A DNA stretch of 64,000 nt, taken from NCBI GenBank assembly GCA_025451075.1, contig JANWLA010000023.1, positions 52,793-116,792 on the forward strand, in the 5' to 3' direction. Below the pieces are notes generated by a model that was not told where the DNA came from, did not search any database, and saw only the letters and a program-made list of their open reading frames with translations. This document shows, in pieces, positions 52,168 to 61,629 of the stretch. The stretch comes from Nitrosotalea sp. (GTDB lineage Archaea; Thermoproteota; Nitrososphaeria; Nitrososphaerales; Nitrosopumilaceae). Numbering within the stretch: position 1 is the first letter of the stretch; the number at the start of each line of letters is the position of its first letter. The translations under genes and the position numbers were made by a program.

Positions 52168-53393
52168 TGAATCTGCAGTGGATATCAAAAGATGGCAAGC
52201 TCTTGCTTGGCGCAAGAATTGTTAGAACTTTTTCATATGGATTTCTTAGCGTAATTATTGCAATCTATCTGAAACTAATTGGATTTGGAGATATTGCAAT
52301 AGGCCTTGTCCTTACTGCAACGCTGGTGAATAGTGTATTTTTTAATTTATTTTCTAGTGCATATGCTGACAAAATAGGAAGAAGAAACACTCTAGTCATT
52401 TATGCCGTACTGATGGTTGCGTCTTCAATAATATTTTTTGTGACAGATAATTATGTCGCACTTGTCATTGCGGCCCTGATTGGAACAATAAACGTGACAG
52501 GATCAGAGGTTGGTGCATTCTTGTCCCTAGAACAGGCACTCTTGCCAAATACAATATCTGATGCCAAAAAAAGAAACTCGATATTTGCAATCTATAATGC
52601 AGTTGGAACATTTGCCATGTCAGCTGGAGTGCTGGTGTCTGGGCTGCCGGCTATACTGCAAAATCATGGGTTTGACAAAATTGCAGCAATAAAATTTTTG
52701 TTTTTAATTTATGCGGCATGTGCAGTTGCAGTTCTTGTAATCTATCTTGTGCTATCAAAAAATATCGAAGTCAAAGATAAAGTGCCAAAATCCGGGCTGA
52801 CAATGAAAAACATCTCCCCCAAGTCTAGGGGAATAATTGCAAAAATGTCCACGCTTTTTGCAGTGGATTCGTTTGGGGGAGGGTTTGTGATACAAAGCAT
52901 TGTCTCATTTTGGTTCTACACAAAATTTGGCGCAGACCTGTCTTCATTATCTTACATATTTGCAATTGCAGGCGTGCTCACTGCTGTATCCTACTTGGCC
53001 TCTACAAAGATTGCCTCAAAAATCGGACTTGTAAATACGATGGTCTTTACACACATTCCGTCAAATATTTTGCTCATACTTCTTGCATTTGCGCCTTCGC
53101 TTTTTATTGCAATGCTGTTATTTTTTGCACGAATGAGCCTGTCGCAGATGGATGTGCCAACTAGGCAGTCATACCTGATGGGTGTGGTGGGGGAAAATGA
53201 AAGAATTCCTGCCGCAGTCTTTACAAATACTTCAAGAAACATATCACAAGCAATCAGCCCATCACTTTCAGGGGTGATAATATCTGCACTCTCGCTTTCA
53301 GCACCTTTTGTAGTCGGAGGGGTCTTGAAGATTGTCTATGATGTTGGAATATTTTTTAGTTTCAGAAAGATAAAGCCACCTGAAGAGTTGTAG
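52167..53393 (+). CDS. MFS transporter
   Basis: 408 residues with about 12 hydrophobic helices. The MFS loop motif appears as AYADKIGRRNTLVIY between helices 2 and 3; later features include FARMSLSQMDVPTRQSYLMG. Start overlaps the metG stop by one base. Substrate unknown. Confidence 0.88.
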   Translation: MNLQWISKDGKLLLGARIVRTFSYGFLSVIIAIYLKLIGFGDIAIGLVLTATLVNSVFFNLFSSAYADKIGRRNTLVIYAVLMVASSIIFFVTDNYVALVIAALIGTINVTGSEVGAFLSLEQALLPNTISDAKKRNSIFAIYNAVGTFAMSAGVLVSGLPAILQNHGFDKIAAIKFLFLIYAACAVAVLVIYLVLSKNIEVKDKVPKSGLTMKNISPKSRGIIAKMSTLFAVDSFGGGFVIQSIVSFWFYTKFGADLSSLSYIFAIAGVLTAVSYLASTKIASKIGLVNTMVFTHIPSNILLILLAFAPSLFIAMLLFFARMSLSQMDVPTRQSYLMGVVGENERIPAAVFTNTSRNISQAISPSLSGVIISALSLSAPFVVGGVLKIVYDVGIFFSFRKIKPPEEL

Positions 53394-53399
53394 CCTGCA

Positions 53400-54263
53400 T
53401 CACTTTTCAAGAAATGCTAAAACTCCGGTATAGTCTGTATCACCAAAACCGTTTTTGATTGCCTTTTTGTAAATTTTATTTGCAAGCCTTGACATGGGCA
53501 TGTTTGCACCAAACTTTTTTGCGGTATAGTCTATTTCATCAAGATCCTTTTGCATCATTTTAAGAAAGAAACTTGGCTCAAAGTTTCCGCTTACCATCTT
53601 GGGTCCCTTGTTGACACTCATTCCTGTCTTAAAGTACGTAGAATTTAGGACCTCAAGAAATGTCATTGGGTCAAGACCTGATTTTTTTGCAAGTATGATT
53701 CCCTCTGATAATGAAAGGGCAAGAATTGCTATCTGTGAATTCATTGCAAGCTTCATTGCATGTCCAGAACCGTTTTTGCCAAGATGAAATGTCTTCTCTG
53801 ATATTGCATCCAAGACTGGTTTACACTTGAGATACGTCTCTTTTTTGCCGCCTACCATTAGTACCATCTGTCCCTTTTCTGCCAAACTTGGACCTCCCAT
53901 CACTGGAGTGTCTATCATTGAAATTTTCTTGGCCTCGAGTTTTTTTGCAATCTTTTTTGATGATATTGGGCTGATCGTGCTCATGTCTGCAACTATTAAT
54001 CCATCATGTCTTCCGTAAATTATGCCGTTTTTACCAAATGCCATTTTTTCTATTACTGGAGCATCTTTTACTATTGTAAATATCATGTCACACTTTTCTG
54101 CAAGTGCCTTGGGTGAATCTTCTACTTGGATACCTAGTTTTTTTAAAGATTCAGCTTTCTTCCTTGTCCTGTTGCATGCATGAACTTTATACCCTGATGA
54201 GACAAGGCGCTTTGCAATTGCACTTCCAAGAAGGCCGGTGCCTATTATCCCAACAATCAACAC
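53400..54263 (-). CDS. 3-hydroxyisobutyrate dehydrogenase-family oxidoreductase
   Basis: 287 residues. N-terminal IIGTGLLGSAIAKRL and ACNRTRKKAE (NADP-type), then the DTPVMGGP substrate loop, and catalytic Lys in GSGHAMKLAMN. Could reduce succinic or malonic semialdehyde, glyoxylate or a related compound. A role in the 3HP/4HB cycle is possible but not shown by context. Confidence 0.9.
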   Translation of the reverse strand: MLIVGIIGTGLLGSAIAKRLVSSGYKVHACNRTRKKAESLKKLGIQVEDSPKALAEKCDMIFTIVKDAPVIEKMAFGKNGIIYGRHDGLIVADMSTISPISSKKIAKKLEAKKISMIDTPVMGGPSLAEKGQMVLMVGGKKETYLKCKPVLDAISEKTFHLGKNGSGHAMKLAMNSQIAILALSLSEGIILAKKSGLDPMTFLEVLNSTYFKTGMSVNKGPKMVSGNFEPSFFLKMMQKDLDEIDYTAKKFGANMPMSRLANKIYKKAIKNGFGDTDYTGVLAFLEK

Positions 54264-54301
54264 TTGATGGTTCGTGCTATGGTATTTTTTTCTATTGGAT
54301 G

Positions 54302-54883
54302 CTATACAACAAGTGACTTGAACCTAGAGTCATTGCCAAGCCCATCAAAATCCTTGTCCATTGAAGCCTTTTTTGCATATTGTCCATCAACTAGTATTGC
54401 TTTTTCAAGCAACTCCAAAGACTGGTCAAACTCTTTTTGCAAAGACTTGGTGCAAGCCTTGTGGTATAGTGCACTTGCATTCTCTGGGGAATTGGATAAA
54501 ATTTTATCATAACACGTGGTTGCCTGGGTGTATCTTCCAAGATAGTGTAATGCAAGGCCCTTGTTGAGAAGACATGTAACATGCTCTGGGTTGTCTTTTA
54601 AAATGATATCATAGCATGTTATTGCCTGGTCATACTTTCCAAGTTTTCCTAGAACATTGCCCTTGTTTGCAAGTGCGTTGACATGACCTGGTTCAACTTC
54701 AAGCACTTTATCAAAATAAAACATGGCATCACGCGGATTGCCCCTCTTTGCATGAGACAGTCCAATATTGTACAAGTACTCTATGTTTGCATCCTCGTCA
54801 TCTGATGAAAAATTGATAAATCCACTCAACTGGTAATTTCTTGAAAAATCTTTTAGATAAACTCTATTTTTAGGCCTCTCCAA
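54302..54883 (-). CDS. TPR-repeat protein
   Basis: 193 residues. Four consecutive tetratricopeptide repeats from about residue 35 (e.g. NALANKGNVLGKLGKYDQAITCYD) with a terminal partial repeat. Protein-protein scaffold; partner unknown. Confidence 0.88.
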   Translation of the reverse strand: MERPKNRVYLKDFSRNYQLSGFINFSSDDEDANIEYLYNIGLSHAKRGNPRDAMFYFDKVLEVEPGHVNALANKGNVLGKLGKYDQAITCYDIILKDNPEHVTCLLNKGLALHYLGRYTQATTCYDKILSNSPENASALYHKACTKSLQKEFDQSLELLEKAILVDGQYAKKASMDKDFDGLGNDSRFKSLVV

Positions 54884-54921
54884 AACGCAAGTGATATCTT
54901 TGTGATAAAAAATGATAATGT

Positions 54922-55041
54922 GTGGAAAAAATCAGGGCTTGTCCCATATGTCCTGGGTGCGGTTCAAAAAAGTTTGACAGGCTGCCATCTGAGGGTACAG
55001 TTGTAAAGTGTACCATATGTGGAAAAGAGATTACACTATAG
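54922..55041 (+). CDS. Zinc-ribbon microprotein (39 aa)
   Basis: GTG 54922 encodes MEKIRACPICPGCGSKKFDR...VVKCTICGKEITL, with Cys at 7, 10, 13, 30 and 33, a mini zinc ribbon. An AT-rich ATAAAAAATGATAA stretch lies 7-20 nt upstream. Below the ORF cutoff. Divergent from the TPR gene, upstream of ilvC. Confidence 0.65.
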   Translation: MEKIRACPICPGCGSKKFDRLPSEGTVVKCTICGKEITL

Positions 55042-55064
55042 GGCTGTTTTTTGGAACAGTTGTA

Positions 55065-55074
55065 AGTTTTTATT
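55065..55074 (+). promoter_or_regulatory. TATA-like box of ilvC
   Basis: GTTTTTATTT is centred about 27 nt before ATG 55097, favouring that start over GTG 55088. Confidence 0.5.
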
Positions 55075-55096
55075 TCCTTGATTTCCAGTGTCACTC

Positions 55097-56095
55097 ATGG
55101 CTAAAAGTTGGAAAGACGCAGATGTTAATTTAGATTTAATCAAAAATCAGACAATAGCAGTGCTTGGCTATGGCATACAGGGCCATGCCCAGTCAAACAA
55201 TCTCAAGGATTCAGGTCTTAACGTTATAGTTGGTCTGCAGGAATCAGGCGCAAGCTGGAAAAAGGCACAAAAAGACGGTCACCAGGTAATGACAATTGCA
55301 GAGGCCTGCCAAAAAGCAGACATTATTCATGTGCTAATCCCAGACATGGTCCAGTCCAAGGTCTACAAGGAATCAATTGGACCGCACTTGAAGGCAGGCA
55401 AGGCACTTTCATTTTCACATGCAGCTGCAATCCACTGGGGATGGATACAGGCTCCAAAGGATGTGGATGTAATCATGATTGCACCAAAAGGTCCGGGCTC
55501 TAAGGTCAGAGAAACATACCAGCAAGGATTTGGAACTCCATCAATTGTTGCAGTATACCAAGATTACACCAAAAAAGCCTGGGAGAGAACACTTGGAATT
55601 GCAAAGGGACTAGGAAGCACACGAGCTGGTGTGATTGAAACTACATTCAAAGAAGAAGTTGAGACTGATTGGTTTGGAGAGCAAGTAGACCTTTGTGGAG
55701 GTTCTGCATCAATGGTGATGTCAGCATTTGAGACTTTGGTTGAGGCAGGCTACCAGCCAGAGATTGCATACTTTGAGGTCTTGCACGAACTAAAACTAAT
55801 TGTTGACATGATCCAGCGATATGGAATTGCTGGAATGTATCGTAGAGTAAGTGAGACTGCAAGATATGGTGGTCTGACAAGAGGACCAATGGTTATGGAT
55901 AAAGACGTAAAAGAAAAGATGAAAAAAGCGTTGAAGATGATCCAGGATGGAACATTTAACCAAGAATGGATTTCAGATTATCAAAAGAACGGCAAGAATT
56001 CATTTGATAGATTCATGCAAGAAATAGATGCACATCAGATAGAAAAAGTGGGAAGAAGTATGCGAAAGATGATGTGGCCTGACTCTACCGAGTAG
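55097..56095 (+). CDS. ilvC: Ketol-acid reductoisomerase
   Basis: 332 residues; second step of branched-chain amino acid synthesis. Rossmann VLGYGIQGHAQSNNLKDSG; catalytic-domain KGPGSKVRETYQQGFGTP, and ETDWFGEQVDLCGG. Short class I enzyme. Confidence 0.97.
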   Translation: MAKSWKDADVNLDLIKNQTIAVLGYGIQGHAQSNNLKDSGLNVIVGLQESGASWKKAQKDGHQVMTIAEACQKADIIHVLIPDMVQSKVYKESIGPHLKAGKALSFSHAAAIHWGWIQAPKDVDVIMIAPKGPGSKVRETYQQGFGTPSIVAVYQDYTKKAWERTLGIAKGLGSTRAGVIETTFKEEVETDWFGEQVDLCGGSASMVMSAFETLVEAGYQPEIAYFEVLHELKLIVDMIQRYGIAGMYRRVSETARYGGLTRGPMVMDKDVKEKMKKALKMIQDGTFNQEWISDYQKNGKNSFDRFMQEIDAHQIEKVGRSMRKMMWPDSTE

Positions 56096-56097
56096 AA

Positions 56098-56517
56098 TTA
56101 TTTTTTTGCCTTTGAAAGATTTGCCTGGATAAAATCAATTATTGCTGAAAGTGGAGTCCCCGGTCCAAAGTTTCCAAGCACTCCTGATTTTTCAAGATCT
56201 GGCTTGTCGTCCTCTGGTATGACTCCTCCGCCTATTACAAGTACATCATTTATCCCCTTGGCCTTGATTGCATTTGCAACTCTGGGAAATAGTGTAAGGT
56301 GTGCGCCATTTAGAAGACTGAGTGCTACTACATCAATGTCCTCGTCTTCTACTATCTGGGCTATTCTTTCAGGTGTTGCAAACAACCCTGAATAAATGAC
56401 CTCCATTCCAGCATCTCTAAATGCCCTACACAAGACAAGGGCACCCCTGTCATGGCCGTCAAGGCCTAGTTTTGAAACCAGGATCCTTATCCTTTTTGCT
56501 TGGGCCTTCTGAGACAT
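56098..56517 (-). CDS. mcmB: Methylmalonyl-CoA mutase B12-binding subunit
   Basis: 139 residues. Cobalamin-binding pattern KLGLDGHDRGALVLCRAF (DxHxxG with base-off His), then VDVVALSLLNGAH and VIGGGVIPEDD. Works with the separate large subunit at 58568 to isomerise methylmalonyl-CoA to succinyl-CoA. Here it is on the opposite strand, with other genes between. Confidence 0.95.
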   Translation of the reverse strand: MSQKAQAKRIRILVSKLGLDGHDRGALVLCRAFRDAGMEVIYSGLFATPERIAQIVEDEDIDVVALSLLNGAHLTLFPRVANAIKAKGINDVLVIGGGVIPEDDKPDLEKSGVLGNFGPGTPLSAIIDFIQANLSKAKK

Positions 56518-56673
56518 GTATTTTCAAGTAAATTTTCTGTTTTAAAAGCTTTATTTGAGAAGGTAAATCGTTTTTTAATTATTTATCCAGTGTAAAACTT
56601 GCCCTATTGTAAGTGGGAAAACAAAACTTGAACAAAACTAGTCTAAAACAGCCCTTGATTGTGAGAATTCCAG

Positions 56674-56682
56674 ACTTATATG
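56674..56682 (+). promoter_or_regulatory. TATA-like box of the 37-aa microprotein
   Basis: ACTTATATG is centred 27 nt before ATG 56705, supporting that short frame as a leaderless gene. Confidence 0.45.
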
Positions 56683-56704
56683 TACATCAAACTCCCCAGT
56701 AAGC

Positions 56705-56818
56705 ATGTTCAAAGAACTGATTGCAAAACTCAAATCTTGTGCTTGCAACAAGTCATCATCTAATGACGTAAATGCATTCAAGGAATCTGCAAAAACTGCT
56801 GAAGATTCAAAATCCTAA
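56705..56818 (+). CDS. Candidate 37-aa microprotein with CxC
   Basis: MFKELIAKLKSCACNKSSSN..., amphipathic N-terminal helix with a CAC pair, then a Ser/Lys/Asp tail. It has a well-placed TATA box. The rest of the 526-nt gap (56518-57043) holds only AT-rich DNA and a possible TATA for the next gene near 57017. Confidence 0.5.
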   Translation: MFKELIAKLKSCACNKSSSNDVNAFKESAKTAEDSKS

Positions 56819-57043
56819 GATCTTAATTGTTACCACATCAGATGCCTTATTGGTAAAATTAATCCTCTTTTTTCAAATTCGTTAAATCAAAATCGTTCTA
56901 ACTGGTTCTGGAAATTTCAAGTAACATTGTTCTCGAAAGTCTTTTTATTCATGAATGTCATATTATACAGTGGATCATACTCTACGTGGATCCTGGGGTG
57001 GTATGGTATCTGTTTTTACTACATGTAAATGTCATGAGCAAAA

Positions 57044-57559
57044 ATGGGGTGCACTCACCTGACAAAATACTATTGCCCAAAATGCGATAAAAAACTTTCA
57101 AAACCTGAGGTAGAAAAAATTGCTTGTCTGAACTGTGGTAAACTAACACACATTGACACCCAGTCTACTAAATCTATGAAGCCTGAAAATTCAAAGAAAC
57201 GAAAACAAAAATATATTTTGATATCAGCAATTGTTGCAGGCTCTCTAATTGTTGGGGTAATAGTCTTGTACAATTACACCAATACGCAATTTTATACGTA
57301 TTCTATGGAATGTAAAAAATTTGTAGACAATCAGACAACATCAATTTTGGATGCAAACTTGACTTTGACACAATCAGAAATTGAAGGAAGCACTACCCAG
57401 GACTGTATTGCCTATGGGAATGACACTTATTGTTACCAGGTAGGCATGAATAAAGCGCCAAAATCAACAGACCCAAATTGGTCTTGTGATGTTTTATCTG
57501 TAACACAGGTTTCAAACTATACCGCAGGTACCATAGCTGCTGATACTGTTCCACCATAG
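57044..57559 (+). CDS. Zinc-ribbon membrane protein with exported Cys domain
   Basis: 171 residues. N-terminal zinc ribbon (CPKCDKKLSKPEVEKIACLNCG), one transmembrane helix (YILISAIVAGSLIVGVIVLYNY), then a 95-residue extracytoplasmic region with four Cys (CKKF, DCIAY, YCYQ, SCDV). No family recognised; signalling or quality control across the membrane is guesswork. Confidence 0.72.
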   Translation: MGCTHLTKYYCPKCDKKLSKPEVEKIACLNCGKLTHIDTQSTKSMKPENSKKRKQKYILISAIVAGSLIVGVIVLYNYTNTQFYTYSMECKKFVDNQTTSILDANLTLTQSEIEGSTTQDCIAYGNDTYCYQVGMNKAPKSTDPNWSCDVLSVTQVSNYTAGTIAADTVPP

Positions 57560-57651
57560 GGTAATTTTTCTATATTATATCACCTTTGAAAATCACTTGA
57601 TCGTATGGTCCAACAAGAAGATTTATTGTGGATTCTTTGTGTGACCTCTCT

Positions 57652-58566
57652 ATGGATATTGTATCAGAGATTAAAAAGGGGAACAGGAGGGCTATTGCGC
57701 GTGCCATCTCTATTGTAGAAAATAATGAAAAAGATGCCAAATTGATAATAAAAAAGATCTTTAAAAATTCTGGCAAGGCCATGAAGATTGGTATTACAGG
57801 ACCTGCTGGTGCTGGAAAAAGTACGCTAATCAACAGGACAAGCCTTGAGCTACACAAACTAGGTTACAAGACTGCAGTTCTTGCAATTGACCCTACTAGT
57901 CACATTACAGGCGGCGCGATACTTGGCGATAGGGTAAGGATGACCGAGTCTACTGACTCTGGTACGTATATTCGAAGCATGGCATCAAGGGGTGCAACAG
58001 GTGCCATATCAACATCGCTTAGAAATAGCATCAGGATTTTAGAGTATGCTGGATTTAATCCAATAATTATTGAAAGTGTTGGTGCAGGCCAGACCGAAGT
58101 TGACATTGAAAGAGTTGTGGACTTGACAGTTGTTGTCTTTAATCCAAATACTGGTGATAGCATCCAGACAATAAAAGCAGGCCTGACTGAGATTGGAGAT
58201 GTATATCTGATAAACAAGAGTGACCTGCCTGGCGCAAACCAACTTTTTGACTCTGTGCGCGACTTTATTGGCATGTCAGAAAAGAATCCTGTTGTCATGA
58301 TGGTCTCTGCAAAATCAAACAAGGGAGTAACTGATTTTGCAAAAAAACTCGAAGATCTTATGAAATCACGACAAAAGAACAAGGCAAAAGAAGAGGCATC
58401 AAGATTGGACTCTGAACTGCGAGATATTGTTTTAAATAATGTTAAAAACAAAGTCACAACAATGCTTGATTCCAGCAAGTCATATTCGGCATATCTTAAA
58501 AAAGTCCAGTCAAGAAAAATCGATCCATTCGAAGCTGCAGATAAGATATCAAAGGGGCTAGTATGA
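57652..58566 (+). CDS. meaB: MeaB/ArgK GTPase, methylmalonyl-CoA mutase chaperone
   Basis: 304 residues from ATG 57652; AGATTTATTG about 27 nt upstream supports this over GTG 57628. Walker [10 protein letters not shown], Walker B-like [12 protein letters not shown] and NKSD. Protects and reloads cobalamin in the mutase. Directly upstream of mcmA. Confidence 0.95.
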   Translation: MDIVSEIKKGNRRAIARAISIVENNEKDAKLIIKKIFKNSGKAMKIGITGPAGAGKSTLINRTSLELHKLGYKTAVLAIDPTSHITGGAILGDRVRMTESTDSGTYIRSMASRGATGAISTSLRNSIRILEYAGFNPIIIESVGAGQTEVDIERVVDLTVVVFNPNTGDSIQTIKAGLTEIGDVYLINKSDLPGANQLFDSVRDFIGMSEKNPVVMMVSAKSNKGVTDFAKKLEDLMKSRQKNKAKEEASRLDSELRDIVLNNVKNKVTTMLDSSKSYSAYLKKVQSRKIDPFEAADKISKGLV

Positions 58567-58567
58567 T

Positions 58568-60142
58568 ATGGTAAAATCTGTAAAGACTGATTCTAATATT
58601 GCGGTAAAACGTTTCTATGATTCCAAAGTAAAGCCAAAAAGCAAGACCGAGGAGCCTGGAAAATATCCATACACCAGGGGAATACATCCTGGAATGTATC
58701 GAGACAGACTCTGGACAATGAGGCAGTACACTGGTTTTGGCACAGCCGAGCAGACAAATAAAAGATTCAAGTATCTTCTTGAGCGGGGTCAGACTGGACT
58801 TTCAATGGCGTTTGACTTGCCGACCCAAATTGGATATGATGCTGATGATTCCCATGCAGAAGGTGAAGTGGGCAAAGTCGGTGTCTCCATTACTTCATTA
58901 AAAGACATGATGAATTGCTTTGACGGAATTCCACTTGACAAAGTAAGCACATCGATGACAATCAACTCTACTGCATCTACACTTCTTGCATTATACATTG
59001 CAACGGGGGCAAAACAAGGAGTAGATAGCAAGCAACTACGTGGTACAACCCAAAATGATATCCTAAAAGAATACATTGCAAGAAACACGTACATCTATCC
59101 ACCGCGTCCCTCCATGAGACTAATTGGTGACATGATTGAATATTGTTCTAAAAAAGTTCCTCAATGGTATCCAATATCAATATCTGGGTACCACATGAGA
59201 GAAGCTGGATGTAATGCAGTCCAAGAAGTAGCGTTCACACTTGCAAATGCAATAGAATACATCGAGACATGCGTTGACAGGGGATTGAAAATTGATAGCT
59301 TTGCACCACGATTGTCATTCTTTTTCTGCTGCACCAGCGAATTTTTAGAAGAGATTGCAAAATTCCGTGCTGCCAGAAGAATTTACGCCAAGATACTAAA
59401 AGACAGATTCCATGCAAAAGACAAAAGATCAATCCAGCTAAAATTCCATGTACAGACAAGTGGTGAATCCCTTACTGCACAACAGCCTGACAATAACATT
59501 GTGCGTGTTGCGGTACAATCAATGGCTGCAGTTCTTGGAGGATGCCAATCACTTCATACTAATTCAAAAGATGAGGCACTTGCATTACCCACAGAGGCCG
59601 CAGTAAAGATTGCCCTGAGAACACAACAAATTGTGGGACACGAAAGTGGAATCACAAAGACTGTTGACCCGCTTGCAGGCTCGTACTATATGGAAAATCT
59701 AACTGATACCATAGAAGCCGAGGCAAACAAGTATCTCAAGAAAATAGATAGGATGGGAGGCTCGCTTGTTGGAATAGAGCGAGGATTCTTCCAATCTGAA
59801 ATCAGACAAAATGCCTATCGACTAAAGAAGGAAATTGATGGAGGAGAAAGGGTCATAGTTGGTGTCAATAAATTCACTGATGCTTCAAAAGAAAAACCAG
59901 ACATTATGAAAATAGATGACAGCATCCAGACACAGCAAATGGCACAACTAAAAGAGCTTCGAAGTACACGTGATAATACAAAAACAGAACATGCACTAGA
60001 AAAAATGAAGAGTGCTGCAGAAAAGAATGAAAACCTCATGCCGTTTATCCTTGATGCTGTGAACAATTATGCAACACTTGGAGAGATAAGCAATACATTC
60101 CGTGAGGTCTTTGGAATTTACCAGCCAAAGGAGACATTCTAA
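58568..60142 (+). CDS. mcmA: Methylmalonyl-CoA mutase large subunit
   Basis: 524 residues lacking the B12 domain, which is supplied by the separate mcmB. Family markers: [34 protein letters not shown]-type N-terminus, [26 protein letters not shown]. Part of the 3HP/4HB cycle or propionyl-CoA assimilation. The start is 1 nt after meaB ends. Confidence 0.96.
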   Translation: MVKSVKTDSNIAVKRFYDSKVKPKSKTEEPGKYPYTRGIHPGMYRDRLWTMRQYTGFGTAEQTNKRFKYLLERGQTGLSMAFDLPTQIGYDADDSHAEGEVGKVGVSITSLKDMMNCFDGIPLDKVSTSMTINSTASTLLALYIATGAKQGVDSKQLRGTTQNDILKEYIARNTYIYPPRPSMRLIGDMIEYCSKKVPQWYPISISGYHMREAGCNAVQEVAFTLANAIEYIETCVDRGLKIDSFAPRLSFFFCCTSEFLEEIAKFRAARRIYAKILKDRFHAKDKRSIQLKFHVQTSGESLTAQQPDNNIVRVAVQSMAAVLGGCQSLHTNSKDEALALPTEAAVKIALRTQQIVGHESGITKTVDPLAGSYYMENLTDTIEAEANKYLKKIDRMGGSLVGIERGFFQSEIRQNAYRLKKEIDGGERVIVGVNKFTDASKEKPDIMKIDDSIQTQQMAQLKELRSTRDNTKTEHALEKMKSAAEKNENLMPFILDAVNNYATLGEISNTFREVFGIYQPKETF

Positions 60143-60143
60143 G

Positions 60144-60542
60144 ATGCGACTGGACCATGTTGCAATTGCAGTAAATAATCTAGATGATGCAGTAAAACAA
60201 TACAAGGAAGCTTTGGGTGTTGCCGAAGTAGAATTTGAAACTGTGGAATCAGAAGGGGTCAGAGTTGCAATACTTCATCTAAATAATTCGCGAATCGAAC
60301 TAATGGAGGCCACAAAAGAGACAAGCCCAATCAAAAAGTTCTTGTCAACAAAGGGGGAGGGACTACATCATATCGCACTTGAAACAGAAGGCATTGAAAA
60401 AGAAGTTGACAGGATGAAAGTGTGTGGGATAAAGTTTCTTGGAGAGATAAGGCCTGGCTCACGTGGAACCAAAATAATATTCATGCATCCAAAATCGTTG
60501 CATGGTGTACTTGCAGAGCTTTGCTCTCATCCAAAATCCTAG
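60144..60542 (+). CDS. mce: Methylmalonyl-CoA epimerase
   Basis: 132 residues from ATG 60144, 1 nt after mcmA. VOC fold: MRLDHVAIAVNNLDDAV with metal His, GEGLHHIALE with the second His, and a C-terminal HGVLAELC Glu. Converts (S)- to (R)-methylmalonyl-CoA for the mutase. Converges on the CBS regulator with a 4-nt overlap. Confidence 0.95.
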   Translation: MRLDHVAIAVNNLDDAVKQYKEALGVAEVEFETVESEGVRVAILHLNNSRIELMEATKETSPIKKFLSTKGEGLHHIALETEGIEKEVDRMKVCGIKFLGEIRPGSRGTKIIFMHPKSLHGVLAELCSHPKS

Positions 60543-61093
60543 TCTACAAGCTTTAGTGTATCTGATGCAGTAATTATTCCAACAATTTTACTCTGTTTTG
60601 ACACCAGGACACATTTTGAGTATCGTATCAGAGATACAAGTGTCTTGACTGGAGTGTTATAGTCTACAATCGGGGGTCTTGCATCCATTATCTCTGATAT
60701 CTTTATTCTCTTTCGCTCAGTCTCATCGCTGTCCAAAATATGCTTTACAATACCGTCCTCTGTTATGACACCGACTACTTCGGCGCCGTCAAATATTGGC
60801 ATCTGGCTGATTGACAACTCTTGCATTTTTTTTATCGCATCCTGCAGTGAATCATGTGCCTTGAGCTTGGCAATATCTTTGCTGCAAATATCTCCCGCCT
60901 TTGTAGATGATTGGCTTTCAAGAGACCATAATACCTCAAAAATTTTTCTTGCAGTAGCATAGCTTGGCTGACACCTTCCGGATTCAATTTGGTTTATCAT
61001 TGAGGTGCTCACTCCTGTGAGTGATGCAAGTTTCTGCTGGGTGAGCCCTATCTTCAGCCTGGCCTGTTTTATTGACTCTAGTCTTGGAAGCAT
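60539..61093 (-). CDS. XRE-type HTH regulator with tandem CBS domains
   Basis: 184 residues from ATG 61093. HTH LKIGLTQQKLASLTGVSTSMINQIESG at about 13-39, then two CBS domains (LQDAIKKMQELSISQMPIFDG; TPVKTLVSLIRYSKCVLVSK). CBS pairs bind adenosyl ligands, so this may couple transcription to energy charge. Targets unknown. Confidence 0.9.
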   Translation of the reverse strand: MLPRLESIKQARLKIGLTQQKLASLTGVSTSMINQIESGRCQPSYATARKIFEVLWSLESQSSTKAGDICSKDIAKLKAHDSLQDAIKKMQELSISQMPIFDGAEVVGVITEDGIVKHILDSDETERKRIKISEIMDARPPIVDYNTPVKTLVSLIRYSKCVLVSKQSKIVGIITASDTLKLVD

Positions 61094-61175
61094 TATGCGA
61101 AATAAAGGCCTGATTGAATATTTCAAGCCTTGCTCATGGCATTTGGTAATGTATCCAAGAAAAATTAGGTAAGGG

Positions 61176-61568
61176 CTACTTCAAGCCCGCTTTTCGCGCA
61201 AATTTTGCTATCACAAAGATAACCATGGCGATGATAGAAAAGTCAATTACAACTCCGATAAAATCTCCTATTCCAAAACTCATTCCGTTTCCTACTGGTA
61301 TTGTAACAACTGCTTTTCTCCAGTCTCCTCCAGCTATGAATGCACTAGGAATTGGCATGATTATATCTTGTACTAGGGCTGTTACCACTCTGCCAATTAC
61401 GGTTCCCATTATGAAACCGATGGCAAGTCCCAAGACTCCGGCTTTTCCAATAAACTCTTTGAATTCTGCAATGAGTCCTTTTGGTTCTGGTACCGGGGGT
61501 GTGACCTTTGGTGTAACTGCTTCTCTGATCTTCTTTAGCTCTTCAAGTATGTCATTTTCTACGGTCAT
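61176..61568 (-). CDS. mscL: Large-conductance mechanosensitive channel
   Basis: 130 residues. TM1 pore helix KAGVLGLAIGFIMGTVIGRVV with Gly/Ala spacing, periplasmic loop DWRKAVVTIPVGNG, TM2 IDFSIIAMVIFVIAKFA. A Pro-rich cytoplasmic N-terminus precedes the domain, unlike typical bacterial MscL which starts at the amphipathic helix. Confidence 0.93.
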   Translation of the reverse strand: MTVENDILEELKKIREAVTPKVTPPVPEPKGLIAEFKEFIGKAGVLGLAIGFIMGTVIGRVVTALVQDIIMPIPSAFIAGGDWRKAVVTIPVGNGMSFGIGDFIGVVIDFSIIAMVIFVIAKFARKAGLK

Positions 61569-61629
61569 GTCATTTCAACATGTTCGTGGGATATATCATC
61601 TATGCAAAACAAAAAAATCTATACGTTTG

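Noticed and set aside
56605-56640. Third copy of the 60-nt repeat (GTGGGAAAAC...TGAACAAAAC)
   Set aside because: Only two short blocks match and the spacing differs; not distinguishable from chance in AT-rich DNA.
56955-57062. 35-codon ORF MSYYTVDHTLRG... ahead of the zinc-ribbon membrane gene
   Set aside because: The nearest TATA-like box is only about 10 nt from its ATG, and it overlaps the start of a better gene.
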